Shown here: one piece after another, positions 14,692 through 22,037 of the stretch
Position numbering within the stretch: the first letter of the stretch is position 1
Layout of the letters: the number at the start of each line of letters is the position of its first letter
Assembly (NCBI GenBank): GCA_044226195.1
Contig: JBGAHO010000050.1
Coordinates: 1 to 29,514, forward strand
Source: RPQJ01 sp044226195
GTDB taxonomy: Bacteria > Pseudomonadota > Gammaproteobacteria > Steroidobacterales > Steroidobacteraceae
Length of the DNA stretch: 29,514 nucleotides
Direction of reading: 5' to 3'
Notes under the pieces: model-generated
The model's input: only the letters and a program-made list of their open reading frames with translations
What the model was told of the DNA's origin: nothing
The model's database searches: none
Made by a program: the position numbers and the translations under genes

Positions 14692-15171
14692 TTGACGTCA
14701 CTTGAGATCCGTGAAGACGACCTGCAGGGCGCGCCGACCCGCGAGCTGCTGCGACTGCACCTCGCCGGCATGCACGCCAACTCGCCCCCGGGCAGCGTGT
14801 TCGCGCTCGACCTCTCCGGCCTCCAGGACCCCGCCGTCACCGTGTGGACGGCCTGGCGCGGAGCGGCCATCGCCGGCATCGGCGCGCTGAAGCAGGTCGG
14901 TCCGGCGCGAGGCGAGGTCAAGTCCATGCGCACGCACCCGGACTTCCTGCGCCAGGGCGTCGCCGCCGCACTGCTCGAGCACATCATCGCGGCGGCGCGG
15001 GCACGCGGCATGACTGTCCTCAGCCTCGAGACCGGCAGCGGCCCGGCGTTCGAGCCGGCCCTCGCGCTGTACCGGCGGCGCGGCTTCGTCGACGGCGAAG
15101 CCTTCGCGGATTACGTGCGCAGCGAATTCAACCAGTTCCTGCACCTCGACCTGGCGGAGTCACGTCCATGA
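14692..15171 (+). CDS. GNAT family N-acetyltransferase
   Basis: A 159-residue single-domain acetyltransferase that would transfer an acetyl group from acetyl-CoA to an unknown amine. The acetyl-CoA binding motif A is EVKSMRTHPDFLRQGVAAALLEHI, with the R/QxxGxA-type loop RQGVAA, followed by LSLETGSGPAFEPALALYRRRGF, the typical motif B. The overall form resembles YsnE/PaiA-like small-molecule acetyltransferases. No ATG is suitably placed; TTG at 14692 has GGGAG 8 bp upstream and gives the expected N-terminus (TSLEIREDDL). The next gene starts within its stop codon (ATGA), so the two are translationally coupled. Confidence 0.82.
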   Translation: MTSLEIREDDLQGAPTRELLRLHLAGMHANSPPGSVFALDLSGLQDPAVTVWTAWRGAAIAGIGALKQVGPARGEVKSMRTHPDFLRQGVAAALLEHIIAAARARGMTVLSLETGSGPAFEPALALYRRRGFVDGEAFADYVRSEFNQFLHLDLAESRP

Positions 15172-15797
15172 AGCTCGCCATCCTCGGTGCCTCGGCCGGT
15201 GTCGGCCTGGAGGCCGTGCGCTACGCGCTCGAGCGCGGGCACGACGTCACGACGCTGTCGCGCAGCATCGACAGCCTGCCGAAGCACGCACGCCTCACGG
15301 TCGTGCAGGGCAGTTCACTCAGGGACGCCGACGTTCGCCGCGCCGTGGCCGGCGCGGACACGATCCTCGTCGCGCTCGGCTCCGGCAACAGCACCAAGGC
15401 GACGACGCTGCATACCGATTCCTGCAAAGTCCTGATGGGCGTGCTCAGGGACACCGGCGCCGATCCGCCGCTGGTGATCCTGACCGGCTTCGGGGCCGGC
15501 GACAGCTGGGACTACAACTCCCCGCTGATGAAGCTGATGTTCACGTTCCTGCTGAAGGACATCTATCGCAACAAGGCGGAGATGGAGCGCATGGTGGCAG
15601 CGAGCGGACGGCGCTGGACGATCGTGCGTGCCGGCCGGCTCACCAACGGGCCGCGCACGGGCGTCTACCGGGTGCTGACGAAGCTCGAACGGGGCATGCG
15701 CGTCGGAGCGATCTCGCGCGCCGACACCGCGCACTTCATGGTCTCGGAGGCCGAGCAGCCGAAGTGCACCGGCCTGTACCCGGCCCTCAGCTACTGA
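15168..15797 (+). CDS. Atypical SDR / NAD(P)H-binding protein
   Basis: A 209-residue Rossmann-fold protein of the NAD(P)H-binding (NmrA / biliverdin reductase B-like) atypical SDR group. The dinucleotide loop GASAGVG is at residues 7-13 and the following strand ends with LSRS, suggesting NADP preference. Further family features are GADTILVALGSG, PLVILTGFGAGDS and RRWTIVRAGRLTNGP. The catalytic Tyr-x-x-x-Lys of classical SDRs is not evident, in line with the atypical group. The ATG overlaps the acetyltransferase stop as ATGA. The substrate is unknown. It ends 25 bp from the convergent exporter gene. Confidence 0.84.
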   Translation: MKLAILGASAGVGLEAVRYALERGHDVTTLSRSIDSLPKHARLTVVQGSSLRDADVRRAVAGADTILVALGSGNSTKATTLHTDSCKVLMGVLRDTGADPPLVILTGFGAGDSWDYNSPLMKLMFTFLLKDIYRNKAEMERMVAASGRRWTIVRAGRLTNGPRTGVYRVLTKLERGMRVGAISRADTAHFMVSEAEQPKCTGLYPALSY

Positions 15798-15822
15798 CGA
15801 GGCCCGGCGCGCGGCTAGCGCC

Positions 15823-16824
15823 TCACCGCAACAGCAGCAGTCCGCTCAGCACCAGCACGCCGACGAACAGCGTCTCGCCGACGATCAGCCCCACCGGCTT
15901 CCAGCCGACACGGGCGAGGTCGCCGAGCGAGGTCTTGGTGCCGAGCGCCGCGATCGCGAGCACCAGACACCAGCGCGATGCGGCCTGCAGTCCCTGCGCC
16001 ACTTCTGCGGGCACCCGGCCCGTCGAATTGATCGCGACGAGGACCGCGAAGCCCACGAGGAACGCAGGCAGCAGCGGCGGACGCGGTCCCGCGTCGGCCC
16101 CGGCATTGCGGGCACGGAACAGCAGCGAGATGGCGAACACCGCCGGCAGCAGCATGGCCACGCGGAACAGCTTGACGATGGTCGCGGTGTCACCGGCCTC
16201 GGTCGACACGCTGTACCCCGCGCCGACCACCTGCGCGACGTCGTGGATGGTCGCGCCGAGGAAGATGCCGGCCGTGTGGGCATTGAAGCCCAGCGCGTGC
16301 GCCACCAGCGGGTAGAGGATCATGGCGATGGTCGAGAGCGCGGTGACGCCGACGACGGTCATCACGGTGTCGCGCTCGTGGTGCGGACCCTTCGGCAGCA
16401 CCGCGGCGATGGCGAGGGCGGCCGACGCGCCGCAGATGGCCACGGCCCCGCCCGTGAGCACGCCGAACGCCGGGTCGAGCTTCGCCGCCCGGGCCAGCAG
16501 CCAGCCGACGCAGATCGTGGCGGCGACCGCCCCGAAGGTGAGCGCGAGCGGACCGGCGCCCAGCGACTGCATCTGCCCGAACGTGATGCGCATGCCGAGC
16601 AGCGCCACGCCGAGCCGCAGCACGCTGCGCGAGGCGAAGTCGATCCCCGGGCGGCAGCGGGGGTCGGCCGACAGAAAATTGACGGCGATGCCGAGCAGGA
16701 GCGCGAACAGCATCACCGGCGCGCCGTAGTGCTCGGACAGCCACGAGGCCGCCAGCGCCACCAGCGCCGCGACCACCAGGCCCGGCGCCATTTCTCGGTG
16801 CACGGGTGGGTGGTGGGCATTCAT
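15823..16824 (-). CDS. YeiH / COG2855 putative sulfate (sulfite) exporter family membrane protein
   Basis: A 333-residue polytopic inner-membrane protein with about ten hydrophobic segments. Family landmarks are APVMLFALLLGIAVNF, SRSVLRLGVALLGMRIT, LTGGAVAICGASAALAIAAVLP, NAHTAGIFLGATIHDVAQVVGAGY and the C-terminal ALGTKTSLGDL. These mark the UPF0324/YeiH family (putative sulfate exporter family). COG2855 members have been proposed as sulfite exporters beside sulfonate-degradation genes, which fits the nearby xsc-like gene, but transport has not been shown here. The ATG at 16824 places the first membrane helix normally; ATG codons at 16881 and about 16791 are alternatives and none has a good ribosome site. 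The gene converges on the SDR gene. Confidence 0.88.
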   Translation of the reverse strand: MNAHHPPVHREMAPGLVVAALVALAASWLSEHYGAPVMLFALLLGIAVNFLSADPRCRPGIDFASRSVLRLGVALLGMRITFGQMQSLGAGPLALTFGAVAATICVGWLLARAAKLDPAFGVLTGGAVAICGASAALAIAAVLPKGPHHERDTVMTVVGVTALSTIAMILYPLVAHALGFNAHTAGIFLGATIHDVAQVVGAGYSVSTEAGDTATIVKLFRVAMLLPAVFAISLLFRARNAGADAGPRPPLLPAFLVGFAVLVAINSTGRVPAEVAQGLQAASRWCLVLAIAALGTKTSLGDLARVGWKPVGLIVGETLFVGVLVLSGLLLLR

Positions 16825-16892
16825 GGCTGCATCTTGCCCGTTGCGGCGCGGGATCACATCTGCGGTCGGGCGATTCACCATTGATGGGGATC

Positions 16893-16926
16893 AAAAAAAG
16901 AATCGGGCCCGGCCAATGCCGGGCCC
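16893..16926 (-). terminator. Rho-independent terminator of the PEP-CTERM gene
   Basis: On the minus strand GGGCCCGGC and GCCGGGCCC (16926-16918 and 16913-16905) form a perfect 9-bp stem with a 4-base loop, followed by GATTC and seven T residues (16899-16893). It begins about 30 bp after the stop codon and is the clearest intrinsic terminator in the window. Confidence 0.92.
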
Positions 16927-16955
16927 GAAGATCGATCGAATGGAGTGACTGCGGA

Positions 16956-17486
16956 TCAGCGAGCGCGACGGCGGCGGCTGAGGCCGACGCCGATCAGGCC
17001 GAGCCCGAGCAGCGCGAGCGTGCCCGGCTCCGGCACCTTGCTGCGCTGGGTCAGCGAGGTCAGGTCGTACGAGTTGCGGCCGTCCGTATAGAACGCCTGG
17101 TACGGGAACTGGGGGAGCGTGTGTCCGTCGACGACCGTCAGCTGGTGGCCGCCGAACGTGTTGGTCGGACCGCAGACCGCGAGGAACGGCAGCGAGTTGG
17201 CGCTGGCGGCGATGATGCAGTCGGACATGTTGAAGAAGTTGTCGTACACGCCGATCAGCGACGGCGTGATGTCGCTGCCGTTGTACGAGAACGAGAGGCC
17301 GTCGTACCAGTGGCTCCACGGCAGCGCGAAGCCGTCCGGCGCCGCCACCTGCGTCGTGTTCGCATCGTCGTACGAGAAGTAGCCTGCGCCAACGGTCGTC
17401 GTGAAGTCATAGACGATCACGGTGGCATTCGCCATCGGCGTCGCCAGCAGACCTGCAGCCAACCAACCCAGAAACTTCATCTTCAT
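16956..17486 (-). CDS. PEP-CTERM sorting-domain exported protein
   Basis: A 176-residue exported protein. The first 20 residues or so are a signal peptide (MKMKFLGWLAAGLL...ANA). The middle (about 22-148) is rich in Tyr, Asp, Asn, Thr and Phe and looks like an extracellular beta domain with no enzyme motif. The C-terminus is a complete PEP-CTERM signal: VPEP, a hydrophobic helix (GTLALLGLGLIGVGL) and an RRRRAR tail. Such proteins are processed by an exosortase (EpsH/XrtA type) and are linked with exopolysaccharide. No exosortase is in this window. The ATG at 17486 has GAGGA 8 bp upstream; ATG at 17480 is an alternative. It is a monocistronic unit with its own terminator. Confidence 0.92.
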   Translation of the reverse strand: MKMKFLGWLAAGLLATPMANATVIVYDFTTTVGAGYFSYDDANTTQVAAPDGFALPWSHWYDGLSFSYNGSDITPSLIGVYDNFFNMSDCIIAASANSLPFLAVCGPTNTFGGHQLTVVDGHTLPQFPYQAFYTDGRNSYDLTSLTQRSKVPEPGTLALLGLGLIGVGLSRRRRAR

Positions 17487-17622
17487 TTTCACTGTCCTCA
17501 ATCTCTCGGCGCGTGATGCGCGGCAATCGGATGCCTGAGATAAAGCAACTCGCGTGCCAACACCGAAAAGCCCTTTGAATCCCGCGACTTGCATATTGGA
17601 TGTATCGGCGCCTGTAAGGATT

Positions 17623-17648
17623 CACGACACCCCCGGATGGGGGTCGTG
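17623..17648 (-). terminator. Hairpin between tetR and the PEP-CTERM gene
   Basis: CACGA plus CCCCC pair with GGGGG plus TCGTG around a short loop, with a two-base bulge (CA) on one arm. It is about 90 bp after the tetR stop and upstream of the PEP-CTERM gene. With no T-run it could be a weak terminator or a regulatory element; the remaining part of this 250-bp gap shows no gene. Confidence 0.35.
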
Positions 17649-17739
17649 ACATAACGGCCGCCGAGACTGAGACACAGGTCACATTATTTCTTTCGGCGCA
17701 CGCGACAAGAGGTCGTCGCCGATTCGATTCGCGCTGCGA

Positions 17740-18450
17740 TCAGCCGGTGGCGCGGCTCCTCGAGCGCAAGGGTCTTGCGCGACCGAAGTAGGGCTCCAGG
17801 TAGCGGATGGCGAGATCGCGAGCCTGCTGGAGGGTACGGCGCTCGTCGAACGATGCATCGAGCTGGCTGAGATCGAGCAGCGCCCGCACGCCCTCGATGC
17901 TGCAACGGGCGATCAAGTCTGCGTCCGGCTGCGATAAGGTGCCGTTGCGCACGAGTTCGGCTGACAGCCAGACGGCAAGATCACGCGATTCCGCACGATC
18001 GTATTGCAGGAGACCGGGATCCGAGCGCATGGCCTGCCCCAGTGCCAAGGACCCTGGCACGCTGCGTCGGATCGCATAGACCGCATCGATGGCGGCAACG
18101 ATGGCGGCGCGCCAGTCGCCGTCATTTGCCAGCGTACGCTGAAAGGCAGCCTCGATGCTTTCCTTGCGATGATCCGCGTGTTGACGGAAAAGCTGGACGA
18201 GGATTGCGCGCTTGTTCGGAAAATACTGGTAAAGCGTCGCAACATTGACGCCGGCCGACGTCGCGATCAGGTTGGTGGTGATGCCATCCGCCCCGCGTTC
18301 ATGCAGGAGCCGCCCGGTCGTCGCAAGGATCAACTCGAATGTTTCCTGTCCGCGACTCTGCTGTGGAACGCGCCGCAAACGAAGATCATGAGCAACGACC
18401 CGCTTGGTGCGCACGCGCCGCACGCTTCGCTTTGATGACTTTCGCTTCAC
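17740..18450 (-). CDS. TetR/AcrR family transcriptional regulator
   Basis: A one-component repressor-type regulator of 236 residues from the chosen start. The N-terminal stretch (about 1-35) is very basic and precedes the TetR DNA-binding domain: RGQETFELILATTGRLLHERGADGI, with the helix-turn-helix TTNLIATSAGVNVATLYQYFPNK. The remaining all-helical part would bind an inducer. The start is uncertain: GTG at 18450 lies 6 bp after a good -10 box, implying a leaderless message, while an ATG at 18507 would lie upstream of that promoter. Codon third positions are less GC-biased than in neighbouring genes, hinting at transfer. It is divergent from the quinone oxidoreductase gene, its most likely target. 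Confidence 0.86.
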   Translation of the reverse strand: MKRKSSKRSVRRVRTKRVVAHDLRLRRVPQQSRGQETFELILATTGRLLHERGADGITTNLIATSAGVNVATLYQYFPNKRAILVQLFRQHADHRKESIEAAFQRTLANDGDWRAAIVAAIDAVYAIRRSVPGSLALGQAMRSDPGLLQYDRAESRDLAVWLSAELVRNGTLSQPDADLIARCSIEGVRALLDLSQLDASFDERRTLQQARDLAIRYLEPYFGRARPLRSRSRATG

Positions 18451-18456
18451 GCGGGG

Positions 18457-18485
18457 ATTATGGCGAGCCGAGTCGAGCCTGTCAT
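18457..18485 (-). promoter_or_regulatory. Sigma-70-type promoter of tetR
   Basis: On the minus strand ATGACA (18485-18480) and CATAAT (18462-18457) are separated by 17 bp. Six bases after the -10 box comes GTG at 18450, so the predicted transcript begins essentially at the start codon. Confidence 0.6.
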
Positions 18486-18493
18486 ACTTCGTC

Positions 18494-18505
18494 GCACTGC
18501 AGTGC
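18494..18505. promoter_or_regulatory. Candidate TetR operator palindrome
   Basis: GCACTGCAGTGC is a perfect 12-bp palindrome midway between the tetR promoter (its -35 box is 8 bp away) and the quinone oxidoreductase gene, where it overlaps the likely -35 region of the latter (TACAGT at 18521-18526 as -10). This is the usual position for a TetR-family operator controlling both genes. Confidence 0.55.
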
Positions 18506-18520
18506 ATCCATTATTCAAGG

Positions 18521-18526
18521 TACAGT
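18521..18526 (+). promoter_or_regulatory. Possible -10 box of the quinone oxidoreductase gene
   Basis: TACAGT lies 56 bp before the ATG at 18583. The -35 region at 17 bp spacing would lie inside the palindrome at 18494-18505, which suits repression by the divergent TetR protein. Confidence 0.4.
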
Positions 18527-18582
18527 GTCGGCGCGTCGGTGATGGCTGACGCCGGCGAATTCGTTGCCTGGAGTGCGTGTTC

Positions 18583-19557
18583 ATGAAGGCTCTTGTTTGC
18601 GCGGCTTTCGGCCCGCTCGAAGATCTCGTGGTGAAGGACGTGCCCGATCCGACGCCGGGCCCGGGCCAGGTGGTGGTGCGGGTGCAGACGGCCTCGGTGA
18701 ACTACCCGGACGCGCTGACCGTGCTCGGGCGCTACCAGTTCAAGCCGAACCTGCCCTTCACGCCCGGTCATGAGATCGCCGGCAGGGTGCTGGCGGTCGG
18801 CGAGGGCGTGAAGCACCTCGCTCCGGGCGCGACCGTCGCCGGCATGGCCGCGCTGGGCGCGTTCGCCGAACAGGTCGTGCTCGATGCCCGCAGCGCGATG
18901 CCGCTCGATCCGGCCATCGACCCGGCCCTGGCTGCCTGCCTGCCGACGACCTACGGCACGATGCACCACGCGCTCACGGATCGCGCGCGCCTCGGGGCGG
19001 GCGAGACGCTGCTCGTGCTCGGCGCGGGCGGCGGCATCGGCACGGCCTCGATCGAGCTCGGCAAGATCACGGGCGCGACGGTGATCGCCGCGGCCTCGAG
19101 CGCCGAGAAGCTGCAGGCGGCGCAGGGCTGCGGGGCCGACCACCTGATCGACTACACGAAAGAGGACCTGCGCGAGCGCCTCAAGCAGATCACCGGCGGC
19201 AAGGGCGTCGACGTCGTGGTGGACCCGGTCGGTGGCCCGTATTCCGAGCTGGCGCTGCGCTCCACGGCCTGGAACGGCCGCTTCCTCGTGATCGGCTTCG
19301 CAGCCGGCGAGATCCCGAAGATCCCGCTCAACCTCGTGCTGCTGAAGGGCTGCTCGATCGTCGGCGTGTTCTGGGGCGACTTCATGAAGCGCGAGCCGCA
19401 GCGCGGCGCGCAGCAGCTCGCCGAACTCGCCAGCTGGCTGAAGGCTGGCCGGCTGCGTCCGGTCGTGTCGGCGCGTTATCCGCTCACGGACGCGGTCGCG
19501 GCGCTGAAGCACGTGTTCGAGCGCCGCGCCATCGGCAAGGTGCTGATCCAGCCCTGA
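18583..19557 (+). CDS. NADPH:quinone oxidoreductase family protein
   Basis: A 324-residue zinc-independent medium-chain oxidoreductase. The GroES-like domain has TASVNYPDALTVLGRYQ, PFTPGHEIAGRVLAVGEGV and the NADPH-binding Rossmann domain has LVLGAGGGIGTASIELGKITGA, followed by ADHLIDYTKEDLRERLK, VDPVGGPYSE and GRFLVIGFAAGEIPKIPLNL. This last segment is typical of the quinone oxidoreductase-like 1/2 group. The probable role is reduction of quinones or reactive carbonyls at the expense of NADPH. GGAG 9 bp upstream supports the ATG at 18583; a GTG six bases earlier is in frame. The divergent TetR gene suggests inducible control. It converges on the amidohydrolase gene, 9 bp apart. Confidence 0.92.
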   Translation: MKALVCAAFGPLEDLVVKDVPDPTPGPGQVVVRVQTASVNYPDALTVLGRYQFKPNLPFTPGHEIAGRVLAVGEGVKHLAPGATVAGMAALGAFAEQVVLDARSAMPLDPAIDPALAACLPTTYGTMHHALTDRARLGAGETLLVLGAGGGIGTASIELGKITGATVIAAASSAEKLQAAQGCGADHLIDYTKEDLRERLKQITGGKGVDVVVDPVGGPYSELALRSTAWNGRFLVIGFAAGEIPKIPLNLVLLKGCSIVGVFWGDFMKREPQRGAQQLAELASWLKAGRLRPVVSARYPLTDAVAALKHVFERRAIGKVLIQP

Positions 19558-19566
19558 GTCGACTCG

Positions 19567-21309
19567 CTAGAGCTGGCCGAAGATGGTCTGGCCAGCCTTC
19601 ACCGTCGCGACGACCCGGATGTCCTTCAGGGTGGCCGGGTCGACCTTGAGCGGGTTGCGATCGAGCACCACGAGGTCGCCGAGCTTGCCGACCTCGAGCG
19701 TGCCCTTGCGGCCTTCCTCGAAGTACTCGTAGGCGCCATTCGCCGTCATCGCGAGCAGGCCTTCGTACGGCGTCACCCGCTCGGCGGGGCCGAGCACGCG
19801 CCCCGAGCGCGTCACGCGATTGACGGCCGTCCACAGCAGGAACAGCGGATCGATCGGCGTGACGATGCAGTCCGTATGGTTGGTCGCGCGGAGGCCGAGT
19901 GCCAGCGCGCTCTTGAGCGGACTGATGTAGCCGGCACGCTGCTCGCCGAGGTTGGCCAGGTGCGTGTCGCCCCAGTAGTAGACGTGGTTGGTGAAGAACG
20001 ACGGCAGCAGCCCAAGGTCCTTGTAGGCCTGCAGCTGGTCGGGCCGCATGATCTGCGAATGGATGATGACCGTGCGGTGATCGACGCCGTGCTCGCCGAG
20101 TTCGGACTCGGCGTACTTGTGTCCCTGGATCATCCTGTCGACGGCCGCGTCGCCGTTGCAGTGGGAGAACACCTGCACCTTGTGGCGGTAGGCGAGGACG
20201 AGCAGGTCGTTCACGTCCTCCTGCGACATGTTGGCGAAGCCGCGGCAGTCCTTCGTGCAGCCGGGCACCGGCGTCAGGTAGGGCCGCGAGAGGAATGCCG
20301 TCTTGCCTTGCGGCGAGCCGTCGAGGGCCAGCTTGATGCCTTCGTACTTGAGTCCGTTGCGGTATTCGCCCCACTTGACGCTGCCGCTGGCGATCAGCTC
20401 GGGCGCGATCATGAACGCGGGCGTGGTGACGAGGTCGATGCGCCAGACGCCCTTGTCCGCCGCCAGCTCCATCAGCGGCATCTTCTCTTTCATGAGCAGG
20501 TGCTCGGCGGCCGTGGTGACGCCGTGGCTCGCGTAATGCGCGACGGCGCGACGCAGCAGGTCGAGGTCGACCTCGGGCGCGCGCGGTGCCTTCGTGAACT
20601 GCAGGAACGCCTGCATCGCCATTTCCTGCACGAGTCCCTCGGGCTCGGTGCCGCCCGGCTTGCGCAGGATCGTGCCGCCCGGCGGATCGGGCGTGGTCGC
20701 GTCGATGCCGGCGGCCTTCATCGCCGCCGAGTTCGCGACCAGCATGTGGCCGGACGCGTGCACGAGCACGACCGGGTTAGTCGGGAAGGCCGCGTCGAGG
20801 TCCGCGGCGGTCGGGTGGCGTCGCTCGGCGAGCATGTCCTGGTCGTAGCCCTGCCCGATCAGCCAGTCGCGGTCGCCCGCCTTCAGGTCAGTCCTGAGCT
20901 TCTGCAGCTGCGTGACGATGTCGGCGATCGACTGGACGGGACCGAGCGGTGGCGGGTTCAGGTTCGCCTGCACCAGCGAGTCGGCGTAGTTCAGCAGGTG
21001 GCTGTGCGCGTCGATGAATCCGGGCAGCAGCGTGCGGCCCTTCAGGTCGACGTGCGTCACGCCCGGCCCTGCAAACTCGAGGGCGCCGAGCCGATCGCCC
21101 GCGTAGGCGATCTTGCCGTCGCGCACGACCAGCGCCTCGACGTACTGCGGCGTCGGGCCCGCCATGGTGAGGATGTCGCCGTCCGAATAGACGGTCGTGC
21201 GCACGGTCGGCACCGGAGCATCCGGCGCGGGCGGGGCCGTCGCGCAGCCGACGAGTACCAGCGTGACGGCCAGCAGCGCAGGCCGCAGGAGATGGGTTCG
21301 ACGCGCCAT
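19567..21309 (-). CDS. YtcJ-like amidohydrolase lipoprotein (amidohydrolase_3 family)
   Basis: A 580-residue metal-dependent hydrolase of the YtcJ-like group. A signal peptide ends in LVGC with Cys22 as lipobox cysteine, so the enzyme is predicted to be membrane-anchored outside the cytoplasm. The amidohydrolase core begins GDILTMAG...VVRDGKIAYAG and shows the metal-binding FIDAHSHLLNY, HASGHMLVANSAAMKAAGI, VFSHCNGDAAVDRMI, HSQIMRPDQL and TNHTDCIVTPIDPLFLLWTAVNRVTR. The end (LVVLDRNPLKVDPATLKDIRVVATVKAGQTIF) is the usual C-terminal beta sandwich. The substrate cannot be predicted; members include N-substituted formamide and exo-type hydrolases. The ATG at 21309 has GGAGG upstream. Confidence 0.92.
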   Translation of the reverse strand: MARRTHLLRPALLAVTLVLVGCATAPPAPDAPVPTVRTTVYSDGDILTMAGPTPQYVEALVVRDGKIAYAGDRLGALEFAGPGVTHVDLKGRTLLPGFIDAHSHLLNYADSLVQANLNPPPLGPVQSIADIVTQLQKLRTDLKAGDRDWLIGQGYDQDMLAERRHPTAADLDAAFPTNPVVLVHASGHMLVANSAAMKAAGIDATTPDPPGGTILRKPGGTEPEGLVQEMAMQAFLQFTKAPRAPEVDLDLLRRAVAHYASHGVTTAAEHLLMKEKMPLMELAADKGVWRIDLVTTPAFMIAPELIASGSVKWGEYRNGLKYEGIKLALDGSPQGKTAFLSRPYLTPVPGCTKDCRGFANMSQEDVNDLLVLAYRHKVQVFSHCNGDAAVDRMIQGHKYAESELGEHGVDHRTVIIHSQIMRPDQLQAYKDLGLLPSFFTNHVYYWGDTHLANLGEQRAGYISPLKSALALGLRATNHTDCIVTPIDPLFLLWTAVNRVTRSGRVLGPAERVTPYEGLLAMTANGAYEYFEEGRKGTLEVGKLGDLVVLDRNPLKVDPATLKDIRVVATVKAGQTIFGQL

Positions 21310-21458
21310 GCGCCCTCCAGAACCTAAGCAATTGTTTGTGTTTGGCCGGGGACATTGTGCGACGGGGGTCCGGCGCGGTCCACTGCAATCGGGTGCGGCG
21401 TGAACCCCTGCCCGCCGCCAGCGCGTAAGATCGTCCTGCCCAGCCCCTCGAGGTGCCC

Positions 21459-21968
21459 GTGACCGAGCCCGCTCCCAAGGTCGAGTACGTCGGATTCTGG
21501 CCGCGCGTGGTGGCCAGTGTGATCGACATGCTGTTGAGCGCCTTCCTGCTCACGCCCGTCATCAACGCGATCTACAGCCGGCCCGGGCCGGCCAGCCTCG
21601 GCGAGGCGTTCGGCGATCCGGAGGTCGCCTCGGGCCTGCTGATCGACGCGGTCACGCCGCACGGGACGGCGGACGTGCTGCTCGACTACGTGGTGCCGGC
21701 CGCGGTGGTGATCGTGTTCTGGCTCGCCCGCCAGGCGACGCCCGGCAAGATGGTCATTGGCGCCCGCATCGTCGATGCGAACACGCTCGGCAAGCCGTCG
21801 ATGGGCCAGCTGCTGGTGCGCTACCTCGGCTACTACGTCGGGTTCTTCTCGCTCGGGCTCGGCTTCTTCTGGGTCGGCTGGGATGCGCGCAAGCAGGGCT
21901 GGCACGACAAGATGGCGGGCACCCTGGTCATTCGGTCACGGGCGCGGAATTCGCCGAGCGACCATTAA
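21459..21968 (+). CDS. RDD family membrane protein
   Basis: A 169-residue inner-membrane protein with the RDD domain: YVGFWPRVVASVIDMLLSAFL carries the first Arg and Asp of the signature, then a second hydrophobic stretch (VLLDYVVPAAVVIVFWLA), then RQATPGKMVIGARIVDA, and finally a third segment ending DARKQGWHDKMAGTLVI, which holds the last conserved Asp. Function is unknown; RDD proteins have been suggested to act in transport or stress tolerance. GTG at 21459 has GAGG five bases upstream; GTG at 21453 is also in frame. The gene is convergent with the CoA-binding gene across an AT-rich gap. Confidence 0.88.
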   Translation: MTEPAPKVEYVGFWPRVVASVIDMLLSAFLLTPVINAIYSRPGPASLGEAFGDPEVASGLLIDAVTPHGTADVLLDYVVPAAVVIVFWLARQATPGKMVIGARIVDANTLGKPSMGQLLVRYLGYYVGFFSLGLGFFWVGWDARKQGWHDKMAGTLVIRSRARNSPSDH

Positions 21969-22037
21969 TTTTATATTTATAAATGACGGCTGCGTATCTG
22001 GAAAGCGACCTATTATAAACTGCAAATTTCCAATATA
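21964..22037. other. AT-rich intergenic island
   Basis: About 70 bp between two convergent genes with far lower GC than anything else nearby, including TTAATTTTATATTTATAAAT, the palindrome ATTTATAAAT at 21975-21984, CTATTATAAAC and TTTCCAATATATC. No gene, clear stem with T-run, or repeat copy elsewhere in the window was found. Confidence 0.7.

Noticed and set aside
12833..14701. 622-codon open frame on the minus strand opposite the xsc-like gene
   Set aside because: Shadow frame rich in Arg, His and Asp; the plus-strand ThDP enzyme is clearly real.
16893..16926. Hairpin as the end of an insertion sequence
   Set aside because: No second copy, transposase or target duplication; its stem plus T-run and position after a stop codon fit a terminator.
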